From: DASRAJ01 sp035638255
GTDB lineage: Bacteria; Bacteroidota; Bacteroidia; Chitinophagales; UBA10324
Assembly (NCBI GenBank): GCA_035638255.1
Contig: DASRAJ010000107.1
Span: 62,001 to 126,000, forward strand
Direction: 5' to 3'
DNA: 64,000 nucleotides
In this document: positions 55,082 to 62,172 of the stretch, one piece after another
Position numbering within the stretch: position 1 is the first letter of the stretch
How the letters are laid out: every line of letters starts with the position of its first letter
Notes under the pieces: model-generated
Told to the model about the DNA's origin: nothing
The model's input: the letters and a program-made list of their open reading frames with translations, nothing else
Databases searched by the model: none
Made by a program: the position numbers and the translations under genes

Positions 55082-56647
55082 GTGCAAAAAATCCTCCTGA
55101 TAATTCTTATCTCCTGCATCAGCGAAAATGTTTTTTCACAAACTCCTGATTGGAGCACGTCAATCGCTACTATACTTTATACTAATTGTTCTACCTGCCA
55201 TCATGATGGTGGCATCGCACCATTCCCGCTCATGACATACAATGATGCCGTGCTGAATGGTTTCAGCATTCAGGCGGATGTGAATGCGAGCAAGATGCCG
55301 CCGTGGCCACCTGATCCTTCCTACAGTCACTTTCGTGATGAGCGTGTTTTAGCAGATAGTGAGATTTCACAGATCAACTCCTGGGTTGATGGGGGAATGC
55401 CGTTGGGTGACTCTACCCTCGCTCCGCAGCCACCCGTTTTTACCAGCACAGTTATCATGCAGAATCCTGATGATACTTTAATTCTTCCTTCGTTCACGCT
55501 CACCGCTAACTCCGATGTCTACCGGTGCTTTGCTGTTCATTCTGATTACGCTGAAGCGAAATATCTGAATGAAGTGGAAGTGATTCCCGGAAACAGCGCT
55601 ATCGTTCACCACCTGTTTTTGTTTCATGACACTTCAGACATTTCTTACCAGCATGATCTGGATGATCCGCTGCCCGGATTTTACGGAGGGTTCCTCGATG
55701 GATTTAGTCCTTTCGCGGTACTCGATGTTGGCTGGACACCGGGCAGTACTATTTTTTCATTGCCGCCTGACATGGGCATCGAAGTACCGGCAGGTTCTGA
55801 TTTTATTGTTTCCATCCATTATGCCCCGGGACATATCGGTGAAACTGACAGCACAAAAGTTTATTTGAAATGGAGTGACAATCCAAACGTACGTACCATT
55901 ACCAACTACCGGCTTTTACACTGGCACGTGCCTTCACTCCTGAATCCGCCATTTGAGATTCCTGCCAACGAGGTAAAGACTTTCTATGAGCAGTCCACCA
56001 TTTTCCCGCAGGATAAATCTTTGGTAGCGCTGCAGCCGCACATGCATCTTATCGGAACATCCTTCGAAGTGTTTATGGTAACCGCGCAGGGTGATACTAC
56101 AGGATTGCTCTACATTCCTCAATGGAATTTTTACTGGCAGTTAGGATATTTTGTAACCAAGCTGATTAAAATTCCGGAGGGCGCGCAAATTTTTGGTACT
56201 GCTGTGTTTGACAATACAACCAACAATCCAAACAATCCGAGTAACCCGCCGATTAATGTGGCAGCAGGCGAAAGTACTTTTGATGAAATGATGTCGTGCC
56301 GGTTTTGGATGATGAATTACCAGCCGGGCGATGAAAATATTTTACTCGACAGTTCAGTTTACACTTCATGGGATCATCCCAATCAACTCAGCAATTTGCA
56401 GGTAGAAATTTTCCCGAACCCTGTTGATCATTCATTTCATTTTGTGACCTCTCTTCCTGAGCATCACATGAAGTGGACGCTAAGCAATCAGCTTGGTATG
56501 TGTGCAAGATCGGGTGTCGGAAAAAATATTCCCGATGGAATTTATAGCCGGGAAGTAGTGGTGAGTGATCTTCCTGCCGGCCTTTACATTCTCACCGTGC
56601 AATCAGGAATGCAGCGTGCGGTAAGCAAAGTGATGATTGAGAAATAA
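55082..56647 (+). CDS. Secreted cytochrome c / copper type II monooxygenase-like protein with T9SS sorting domain (copy 2)
   Basis: 521 residues with a GTG start at 55082. It is a paralogue of 26003-27592 with the same order of parts. These are a signal peptide (VQKILLIILISCISENVFSQ), heme motif CSTCHH (about residue 36), AIVHHLFLFHD (copper His pair, about 176), SIHYAP (about 245), QPHMHLIG (HxH, about 319) and FWMMNYQPGDEN (Met ligand region, about 410). A T9SS domain (FPNPVDHSFHF to SKVMIEK) ends it. All putative copper and heme ligands are kept, so both copies look functional. It begins 54 bases after a large inverted repeat. The substrate is unknown. Confidence 0.84.
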   Translation: MQKILLIILISCISENVFSQTPDWSTSIATILYTNCSTCHHDGGIAPFPLMTYNDAVLNGFSIQADVNASKMPPWPPDPSYSHFRDERVLADSEISQINSWVDGGMPLGDSTLAPQPPVFTSTVIMQNPDDTLILPSFTLTANSDVYRCFAVHSDYAEAKYLNEVEVIPGNSAIVHHLFLFHDTSDISYQHDLDDPLPGFYGGFLDGFSPFAVLDVGWTPGSTIFSLPPDMGIEVPAGSDFIVSIHYAPGHIGETDSTKVYLKWSDNPNVRTITNYRLLHWHVPSLLNPPFEIPANEVKTFYEQSTIFPQDKSLVALQPHMHLIGTSFEVFMVTAQGDTTGLLYIPQWNFYWQLGYFVTKLIKIPEGAQIFGTAVFDNTTNNPNNPSNPPINVAAGESTFDEMMSCRFWMMNYQPGDENILLDSSVYTSWDHPNQLSNLQVEIFPNPVDHSFHFVTSLPEHHMKWTLSNQLGMCARSGVGKNIPDGIYSREVVVSDLPAGLYILTVQSGMQRAVSKVMIEK

Positions 56648-56727
56648 GGCTACGGAATTGACCTGCGATAATTCTTTGTTGATGACGAAGAGCAAAGAAG
56701 AAATTTATCCCCGGTGAACTAGTTTAC

Positions 56728-56815
56728 AATACGATACACGATATACGTAACACGACCCTGGACTCGCAACCTTTGTCGTAAAATGAGTCGTGTTACGTGT
56801 ATCTTGTATCGTATT
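56728..56815. repeat. Inverted repeat (family 1, copy 2)
   Basis: Arms of 28 bp (AATACGATACACGATATACG then TAACACGA) match with two mismatches. The loop contains GGACTCGCAACCTTTGTC, shared with copy 3. An ATG inside the right arm is in frame with the next gene and would falsely lengthen it. Confidence 0.85.
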
Positions 56816-56857
56816 AATGTGTTGCTCCGTTCGCTTCAGACATTTATTTTTGAGACG

Positions 56858-57448
56858 ATGAAAATAACTGCGGTACTTTTTATTGCAGCCATCTTTTCTT
56901 TTTTGATTGCCGCAAGGAATTCGAGCGATCCGTTTGATCTGCAATTGGTCATTCAGCAGAAGGGAAAGGACATTGCTGTGAATGATACATTCAGTAAAAT
57001 CACTTTGGCGCGAATGCCGTTTTCTTTATTCTTTAATTCACTGCCTTATGACACGATCGGAAATAAATTTTATGCCACGCGAATAGCAGTAACGCTCGAA
57101 AAAAAAGAGATAAAGGAAATAGCAACAGGAAAAAGTATTGATGACATCCCCTATTTCTCTCCGGGTACAGGCACAGCAACATTGGGTCCTTATGAAAAAT
57201 TTTATTTGAACGGCGGACATCAATACATCATTTATGAGACAGAAGGTGAACGGAGAGCCTCGCTCGTGAGCGAGGACAACGGATTGCTGCGGCTTACCTG
57301 CGATGTGCCTGCACTGTTTGGTGAGCGCACCATTGAGTTCTCTTCAAAAAACATTAACAGGTTTTACATGATCGTATTGAGTGACATGAATTTGAATGGC
57401 ATTGTTGACGCCGGTGAATTCAGAGCTATTGAAATTGATCTGCAATGA
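56858..57448 (+). CDS. Exported hypothetical protein
   Basis: 196 residues from the ATG at 56858, which gives a good signal peptide (MKITAVLFIAAIFSFLIAAR). An ATG at 56783 lies in the upstream inverted repeat and is rejected. The mature part is beta-rich, with FDLQLVIQQKGKDIAVNDTF, PYDTIGNKFYATRIAVTLE and a C-terminal SDMNLNGIVDAGEFRAIEID that looks like a calcium-binding loop. I recognise no family. It is framed by two copies of the family 1 inverted repeat. Confidence 0.7.
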   Translation: MKITAVLFIAAIFSFLIAARNSSDPFDLQLVIQQKGKDIAVNDTFSKITLARMPFSLFFNSLPYDTIGNKFYATRIAVTLEKKEIKEIATGKSIDDIPYFSPGTGTATLGPYEKFYLNGGHQYIIYETEGERRASLVSEDNGLLRLTCDVPALFGERTIEFSSKNINRFYMIVLSDMNLNGIVDAGEFRAIEIDLQ

Positions 57449-57451
57449 AGT

Positions 57452-57567
57452 TGTTTACAATACACAATACATGATACACGTAACACGATACACGAACACG
57501 TAACACGACTCAGGACTCGCAATCTTTGTCCTAAAATGAGTCGTGTTATGTGTATCGTGTATCGTAA
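57452..57567. repeat. Inverted repeat (family 1, copy 3)
   Basis: It has a longer left side with repeated ATACACG/GTAACACG units, and a loop GGACTCGCAATCTTTGTC nearly the same as in copy 2. The inner arm ACACGTAACACGACTCA pairs with TGAGTCGTGTTATGTGT with one mismatch. It lies between two convergent genes. Confidence 0.82.
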
Positions 57568-57578
57568 AGAACAATCCA

Positions 57579-58376
57579 TTAGACCGGAGCCGAATAGTGC
57601 TTAACCTTCTTACTCTTTTCTACAGCTATTAAATGCTCCTTCATTTCTTCATCGCTCACTTTTTTCTTCAGCATCCTGAACCTTCTTGAATAAAAAACAC
57701 TCACAACAGGACCGATAAAAAGAAACCAGATCCATGAATTGCCGGCATACTCGTCACTCAAAAGCAAGGCGGTGAGCATAACGACTACACCAAAACCGCT
57801 CACAATTATATTCATAAACATTTCTGTTTTCAGGTTAAAGAGTTCGACATTGTTAAGTGAAAGTTCTGTGCGCTTGTTCCAGGCATGAAGAAAAAGAAAA
57901 AACAACATGAGATAAACAGCGGCAAACCCGGCGCTGTAAACAAGCATGAGTTGCTTGACTTCATAAACAAAACTGATGCGATGTACCTCTGTTCCATCCT
58001 GGTTCACCACATTGCCGGTGGTGAGCAGCGAGAATAAAAACTTGAGCGGATACACATAAAACAGTACCACGAAAATGAGGATGGAGTTCAAAATAATAGT
58101 AGTGCGGTCGCGCAAACCGAAGTAGCGGAAAAACAGGTACTGCTTGTACCAGATGAGAACAAGAAAAACGAAGCAGATGGCAAAGCCGAACATCCCGCGC
58201 ATGCTTTCCATCAACTCATGAAAGGTGAGCGGTACCTCGAGCGAAACAACGGTAAGTGTTACTGCAAAAGCAAACACGGCATCGCTGAATGCCTCGATGC
58301 GAAGTATCTCATGGTTGCGCCACACAAAGCGGCTCGACCTTCGCCCAACATTTTTCAAAGCTTTCCCTCGCAGCAT
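57579..58376 (-). CDS. TMEM175-like (DUF1211) potassium channel family protein
   Basis: 265 residues from the ATG at 58376; the frame is open to 58430. ILRIEAFSDAVFAFAVTLTV carries the R-x-x-x-F-S-D signature of the first helix of TMEM175/DUF1211 channels. Six transmembrane helices follow. Bacterial members are tetrameric potassium channels with one six-helix unit per subunit, which fits the length. The loop between helices 3 and 4 is longer than usual (FSLLTTGNVVNQDGTEVHR). A basic C-terminus (KSKKVKHY) ends the protein. Regulation is not visible. Confidence 0.85.
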   Translation of the reverse strand: MLRGKALKNVGRRSSRFVWRNHEILRIEAFSDAVFAFAVTLTVVSLEVPLTFHELMESMRGMFGFAICFVFLVLIWYKQYLFFRYFGLRDRTTIILNSILIFVVLFYVYPLKFLFSLLTTGNVVNQDGTEVHRISFVYEVKQLMLVYSAGFAAVYLMLFFLFLHAWNKRTELSLNNVELFNLKTEMFMNIIVSGFGVVVMLTALLLSDEYAGNSWIWFLFIGPVVSVFYSRRFRMLKKKVSDEEMKEHLIAVEKSKKVKHYSAPV

Positions 58377-58504
58377 ATTGATTTGATTACAGGCGGAAGG
58401 TAGGAGATAAAAATGGGGATTAGAAGACAAGAATATTTTTCTGGCTGCGGTTTATTACGGATGAGAGTTGGCGAGGGAGTGATTTATTTTTGCGGGCTGA
58501 CAAA

Positions 58505-58637
58505 ATATCGGTAGAAACGGAGAATGAAATAATCCCAGTCCCGTAGAAGGGACGCAAGTCATCGCGGACCTAACGGCACGCAAGAGCACTCGTTAATCAA
58601 TACCTACCGATATTAGATCCCTACGGGATTTTTGGAC
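58505..58637. repeat. Dispersed Bacteroidota repeat with outer inverted arms
   Basis: ATATCGGTAG (58505-58514) and CTACCGATAT (58604-58613) form perfect outer arms. Inside is GTCCCGTAGAAGGGAC, and just beyond lies ATCCCTACGGGATTTTT, a terminator-like hairpin. I recall this combination of 'CGGTAGAAA' and 'CCCTACGGGATTTT' as a frequent intergenic repeat in Bacteroidota genomes. The rest of 58377-58821 shows no gene. Confidence 0.65.
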
Positions 58638-58821
58638 AGACACTAAACCCCTGAAATAATTGCCTGATAAGGATTGTGCGTGATCACGATTTTGTTTGAC
58701 TTAACGCGTATACGATTAATCGGAACAAGCTGTGCGTGATTAGAAGACGAGGAGCAACAACAACTTGTCAAGCCACCGGTGGGATTTCGTACTAACTTAA
58801 CTTCCTGAAAACTTAATCCCA

Positions 58822-59919
58822 ATGTCACGAGGCAGAAGAATTCAATTCGCCCAACTGCTGGCTATCATTTTGGCCTGGCAAATAGTCGCCCTTTTCATTA
58901 CCGGCTATGACTACTCACTTACACATGCAACCGACTTCCAGCCTTTCAGCGAAAAGTATCCCCTTGGTCTCAACATCATCTTTAATGGGGGAGGCGCCTT
59001 CTTCGGCGCGTTGATTGCCGGAAGCTTCATCGTGTTTTATCTCAACGTAAAGTTCAGAGACAAGCCGTATGGTTATTCCATCCTTGCCATTTGCCTTCTT
59101 TACATAATCACAGTGATCCTCGTGCATTTGGCAATAGGATTCTTTTGGGTTCCGCAAGCATCCGGAATTCAGGTGGGTGATCCCGGATTCAAACAAGGGT
59201 ATTGGAAATATCTTAGAGATCCATACCACATCAAGGATATTATGGCATGGTCAGTTGTTACTGCTCTCACACAATTTGTACTGCTGATGAACAACAAATT
59301 CGGTCATGGCATTCTGTGGGATATCATTCGGGGCAAGTATCATCTGCCGAAAGAAGAAACGCGCATCTTCATGTTCGCCGACCTCAATGACTCTACTACC
59401 CTCGCTGAAAAATTAGGGAATGAACGCTACCATGAATTGCTGAAAGATTTTTTTGCCGACATCACCAACCCCATCGTAAACAACAACGGAGATATTTACC
59501 AGTACATCGGTGATGAAGTGGTAGTTGCCTGGAAATATGAAGACGGAATCACCAACAACCAGTGCATCCGTTGTTTCTTCGACATGAAAGACGAGATTGA
59601 AAAGCACAAAAATGAGTATCTCACTAAATACGGATTGGTGCCGGGCTTTAAGGCAGGTATTCATTTCGGTAAAGTGATTACCGGCGAAATCGGCATCATC
59701 AAGCGCGACATTACTTATTCGGGAGATGTGCTAAACACCACCTCGCGCATTGAAAACAAGTGCAGGGAGTTCGATGTGGAAGTGATTGCTTCTGATGACC
59801 TGCTGTCGCGGCTTTCTTTAGCCAATCAATTTATTTCGCGGCAGCTCGGCAGTTTTATTTTGAAAGGCAAGGAAAAAGAAATCGGGCTCAGCACGCTGCT
59901 CGTACACGTTTCTGCGTGA
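58822..59919 (+). CDS. Membrane-bound class III adenylate/guanylate cyclase (copy 2)
   Basis: 365 residues, the same length and layout as the cyclase at 50579-51676: four transmembrane helices, then a class III catalytic domain with IFMFADLNDSTTLAEKLGN, YIGDEVVVAWKYEDG and GDVLNTTSRIENKC. All metal-binding Asp and transition-state residues are present. Divergence from copy 1 is moderate and spread evenly, so the duplication is old and both copies are kept. The two together suggest parallel cyclic-nucleotide inputs. A cyclase-like soluble protein is encoded on the other strand just downstream. Confidence 0.88.
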   Translation: MSRGRRIQFAQLLAIILAWQIVALFITGYDYSLTHATDFQPFSEKYPLGLNIIFNGGGAFFGALIAGSFIVFYLNVKFRDKPYGYSILAICLLYIITVILVHLAIGFFWVPQASGIQVGDPGFKQGYWKYLRDPYHIKDIMAWSVVTALTQFVLLMNNKFGHGILWDIIRGKYHLPKEETRIFMFADLNDSTTLAEKLGNERYHELLKDFFADITNPIVNNNGDIYQYIGDEVVVAWKYEDGITNNQCIRCFFDMKDEIEKHKNEYLTKYGLVPGFKAGIHFGKVITGEIGIIKRDITYSGDVLNTTSRIENKCREFDVEVIASDDLLSRLSLANQFISRQLGSFILKGKEKEIGLSTLLVHVSA

Positions 59920-59974
59920 AAGAAAAAAACATTTCAAAAGAGATGTACTACAAATTTCCGCTCATGATATTACT

Positions 59975-60048
59975 CGCAAAGGCGCAGAGGCGCAAAGAGG
60001 AGAAACAGATAAATTTTTCGATGAATTTTTCTTTGCGTCTTTGCGTGA
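59975..60048. repeat. Inverted repeat of the 'GCAAAGGCGCAGAGGCGC' family (complete copy)
   Basis: The left arm CGCAGAGGCGCAAAGA pairs with TCTTTGCGTCTTTGCG with two mismatches, around a roughly 40-base AT-rich loop. The left end matches the half copy at 6616-6662. A short plus-strand frame across it (from 59916) is an artefact. Confidence 0.75.
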
Positions 60049-60148
60049 AAAGGATTTTTGTCGTACATCAATTCAAAATGTACAGCGGCATTCCTCTTCT
60101 TTTTTATTTTGTTCTAAAAAGTCAATCTTCAACTGAAATTTGCTGAGG

Positions 60149-60727
60149 CTATAAAAATCTTCTGCAGGCGTTTTCAAAATCTTTAGGGATGGAATGTTTC
60201 CATTGATATTCCACATCATCTTTGGCAATGCCTGACATCCATTCGTCGAGCAAATCGAAATAGTCATTCTCTGTCCAGATGTTCACCATGTTTTTAGACA
60301 AGACAAGCTTACCGGTTTCTTTACTAACGCTCTGCAACCTTGAAGCAAATCCCAACTCGAAGCCGGTTGCGTTTTCCCTGCCGCTCAGGTCGGTCAAAAT
60401 GCTCACATCACCAATATGCGCCACACAATACGCATTAATCCCGCTGCTCTCGAGTATCGCCATCAGGCAATGCGAAATGTCGAGTATGGATGACAGATCC
60501 GGAGTGCAAAGGAGGTAGTAGCCATCGCCGGTAGGAAGAAAAAGCTCCACCACAGGAATAGGAATATTGCTCTCCAGCCTTCGTTGCCGTTCCATCATGA
60601 ATTTGCTGTTGATCAGGTTCAGGGTTTCCATCTGTTTTCTGTTGATCAGCTCAACATCAGGGTTGCTTTTATCCTGCCCCTGGTAGAGGAAATCTTTTAC
60701 GTCGAATAAGATGATTCCTTTTTGCAT
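60149..60727 (-). CDS. Soluble protein with a degenerate class III cyclase-like domain
   Basis: 192 residues from the ATG at 60727 (MQKGIILFDVKDFLYQGQ). The order KGIILFDVKDF, then LFLPTGDGYYLLC, then VAHIGDVSILTDLSGRENAT, GFELGFASRLQSVSKETGK and KLVLSKN mimics a class III cyclase homology domain (F-x-D, G-D-x, then V-N-x-A-x-R-L). At the third motif FASRLQ keeps the Arg, but the Asn is replaced, so normal cyclase chemistry is doubtful. It could bind nucleotides or pair with a cyclase. It is convergent with the second membrane cyclase gene. The family assignment is tentative. Confidence 0.6.
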   Translation of the reverse strand: MQKGIILFDVKDFLYQGQDKSNPDVELINRKQMETLNLINSKFMMERQRRLESNIPIPVVELFLPTGDGYYLLCTPDLSSILDISHCLMAILESSGINAYCVAHIGDVSILTDLSGRENATGFELGFASRLQSVSKETGKLVLSKNMVNIWTENDYFDLLDEWMSGIAKDDVEYQWKHSIPKDFENACRRFL

Positions 60728-60877
60728 GGTTGGTGTTTGCGCAAACATAGTGAAAACACCATGTTACCATGTTACGCTCGCCGCGTCCTTTTCCATTTTT
60801 GAAGACACAAGTGGATGTTTACGGCAGAGAGAGGATAGCATGTGTTATGAGCTTTGAGTACTGAGTACTTTCTCAGC

Positions 60878-61060
60878 ATGGCTGATCCGCAGCTACAACA
60901 ACTTGTTCCGACGTGTCGGGATGTCGCGTATATGCTCCAGGAATACGAAGCCGGAGTTGATGTCCGTAGGACTCTATGAGTAAGAAGTTTTCTCCACCGC
61001 AATGGTTTTCGATTTCGGCTGCACGCTAAAAAATTACCCGATGAGACGAATATTGTTTTG
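60878..61060 (+). pseudogene. Decayed vsr 5' fragment (copy 1) with palindromic insert
   Basis: ATGGCTGAT opens the vsr start MAD; then, with frame changes, RSYN, a 7-codon insert at 60900-60920, MSRI, NTKPEL, and later SFLHRNGFRFRLHAKKLP and NIVL can be read. These are the conserved N-terminal motifs of very-short-patch repair endonucleases (MADVH..R..NMSRIR..NTKPE..VR..L...GFRYRLH..LPGKPDIVL). No nuclease core remains. It lies between the cyclase-like gene and the PIN pair. Confidence 0.65.
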
Positions 61061-61089
61061 AACAAAGAATCAAAGCTTGTATCCGGAAA

Positions 61090-61493
61090 TTATTTTGAAG
61101 CAACAACATTGATGAATTGCCCGGGAGAAAGAATTTTTGCCTCCGAAAACTTTCCCAGGATTAGCAGATCGCTGTCACCTGTTACGAGATAATCTGCGTT
61201 CACAAATTCAGCGAGACGCAGAATTTCATTGTCATCTTCGTCTTTACACGCAGTCGGAATTTGGTTAGATGGAATTACAGTTCGAAAGATTGACTCTATC
61301 AATTCAACATCACGGGATATTTCATTAGCACGAATGTTGAATTTTTCTTTCAGCTTTTCGCTGAACTCATCAAGAATGAAAGATGAAATGAAAAGCTCAG
61401 AACGCAGATTAATAGTTAATTCGATTGCCTCAAGAGAAGTGCCGCCAAAGAGAAAGGCTGAAATGAAACATTGGTGTCGAATACTACCTTCAC
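61090..61493 (-). CDS. PIN-domain toxin (frameshifted)
   Basis: The gene starts at GTG 61493, overlapping the antitoxin stop as GTGA. It reads VKVVFDTNV, then loses one T in a short T run at 61466-61468. The next frame continues FISAFLFGGTSLEAIELTI, SFILDEFSEKLKEKFNI, ACKDEDDNEILRLAEF and YLVTGDSDLL, a complete PIN nuclease with all acidic positions. The N-terminal part of the longer raw frame is an artefact. If the shift is real the toxin is dead while its antitoxin remains; if it is a homopolymer error the pair is intact. Confidence 0.8.
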
Positions 61494-61705
61494 GATACTG
61501 CATTGAAAATACCTGCTTCACTCTTGTAACCGAGCTTCGAAATTTTCTTCTTATTTCTTGCAGCGCTCTTTCTGAGTTCGCGAATAAAGACATAACGATT
61601 AACAGCATCCATCACCAACTTTGACTTTTTCACTCCCATTTGTTTAGCCGCAATTGATAATTGCTCCTCAAATTTTTCCGGCACTATGATTCTTAACTCT
61701 GTCAT
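61490..61705 (-). CDS. Ribbon-helix-helix antitoxin
   Basis: 71 residues. MTELRIIVPEKFEEQLSIAA followed by KKSKLVMDAVNRYVFIRELR is a ribbon-helix-helix (CopG/MetJ-like) DNA-binding domain. The basic C-terminus (SAARNKKKISKLGYKSEAGI) would wrap the toxin. Its TGA overlaps the toxin GTG. It should autorepress the operon and neutralise the PIN toxin. Confidence 0.82.
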   Translation of the reverse strand: MTELRIIVPEKFEEQLSIAAKQMGVKKSKLVMDAVNRYVFIRELRKSAARNKKKISKLGYKSEAGIFNAVS

Positions 61706-61816
61706 CGATAAAAAAATTTTTTCAAAGTTAGTGAAATGAATTGTGGTTTCTTTTGAAGCAACTTACAGTGAAAATCTTGAACGAATGAACCCTTTTTACC
61801 AAAGTACCTTCGTGCC

Positions 61817-62070
61817 ATGGCTGATGTGCATGACAAGAAAACCCGCAGCTACAACAACTTGTCCCGACGTGTCGGGATGCCTCGTATTCGCTCAACCTGT
61901 CCCGCCTGTCCCCCGATTCATCGGGGGGATTTTCTTCGCGAAGAATACGAAGCCGGAGTTGATTGTCCGTCCGAAGGACTCCTAAGGGAGCAGGACTCTA
62001 TGAGTAAGAAGTTTTCTCCACCGCAATGGGTTTCAATACCTGCAGGCAGGGCCCGACAAGACCCGATAAT
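61817..62070 (+). pseudogene. Decayed vsr 5' fragment (copy 2) with several palindromic inserts
   Basis: It reads MADVHDKKTRSYN, a 7-codon insert (61856-61876) with TCCCGACGTGTCGGGA, MPRIR, a roughly 45-base insert with CCCCCGATTCATCGGGGG, then KNTKPELIVR, a GTCCGAAGGAC-type insert, SFLHRNGF, and a CCTGCAGGCAGG insert. A 92-codon frame through this DNA is an accident of the inserts. The rest of 61706-62172 holds no gene. Confidence 0.68.
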
Positions 62071-62172
62071 TTTCTTCTTCGATTCTCACCAATAAAAATT
62101 TTCGTAACGGTATTTTTTCTTAGCAGTATTATCTCCACTGCAAAGGGTTAGCTTTGGTGATTAATACTCCCG

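Noticed and set aside
59916..60146. 76-codon frame with AKAQRRKEEKQ
   Set aside because: It is the translation of the GCAAAGGCGC hairpin repeat and has no protein-family look.
61817..62095. 92-codon plus-strand frame starting MADVHDKKTRSYN
   Set aside because: Only the first codons are vsr-like; the rest runs through palindromic inserts and shifted frames. Treated as a pseudogene fragment.
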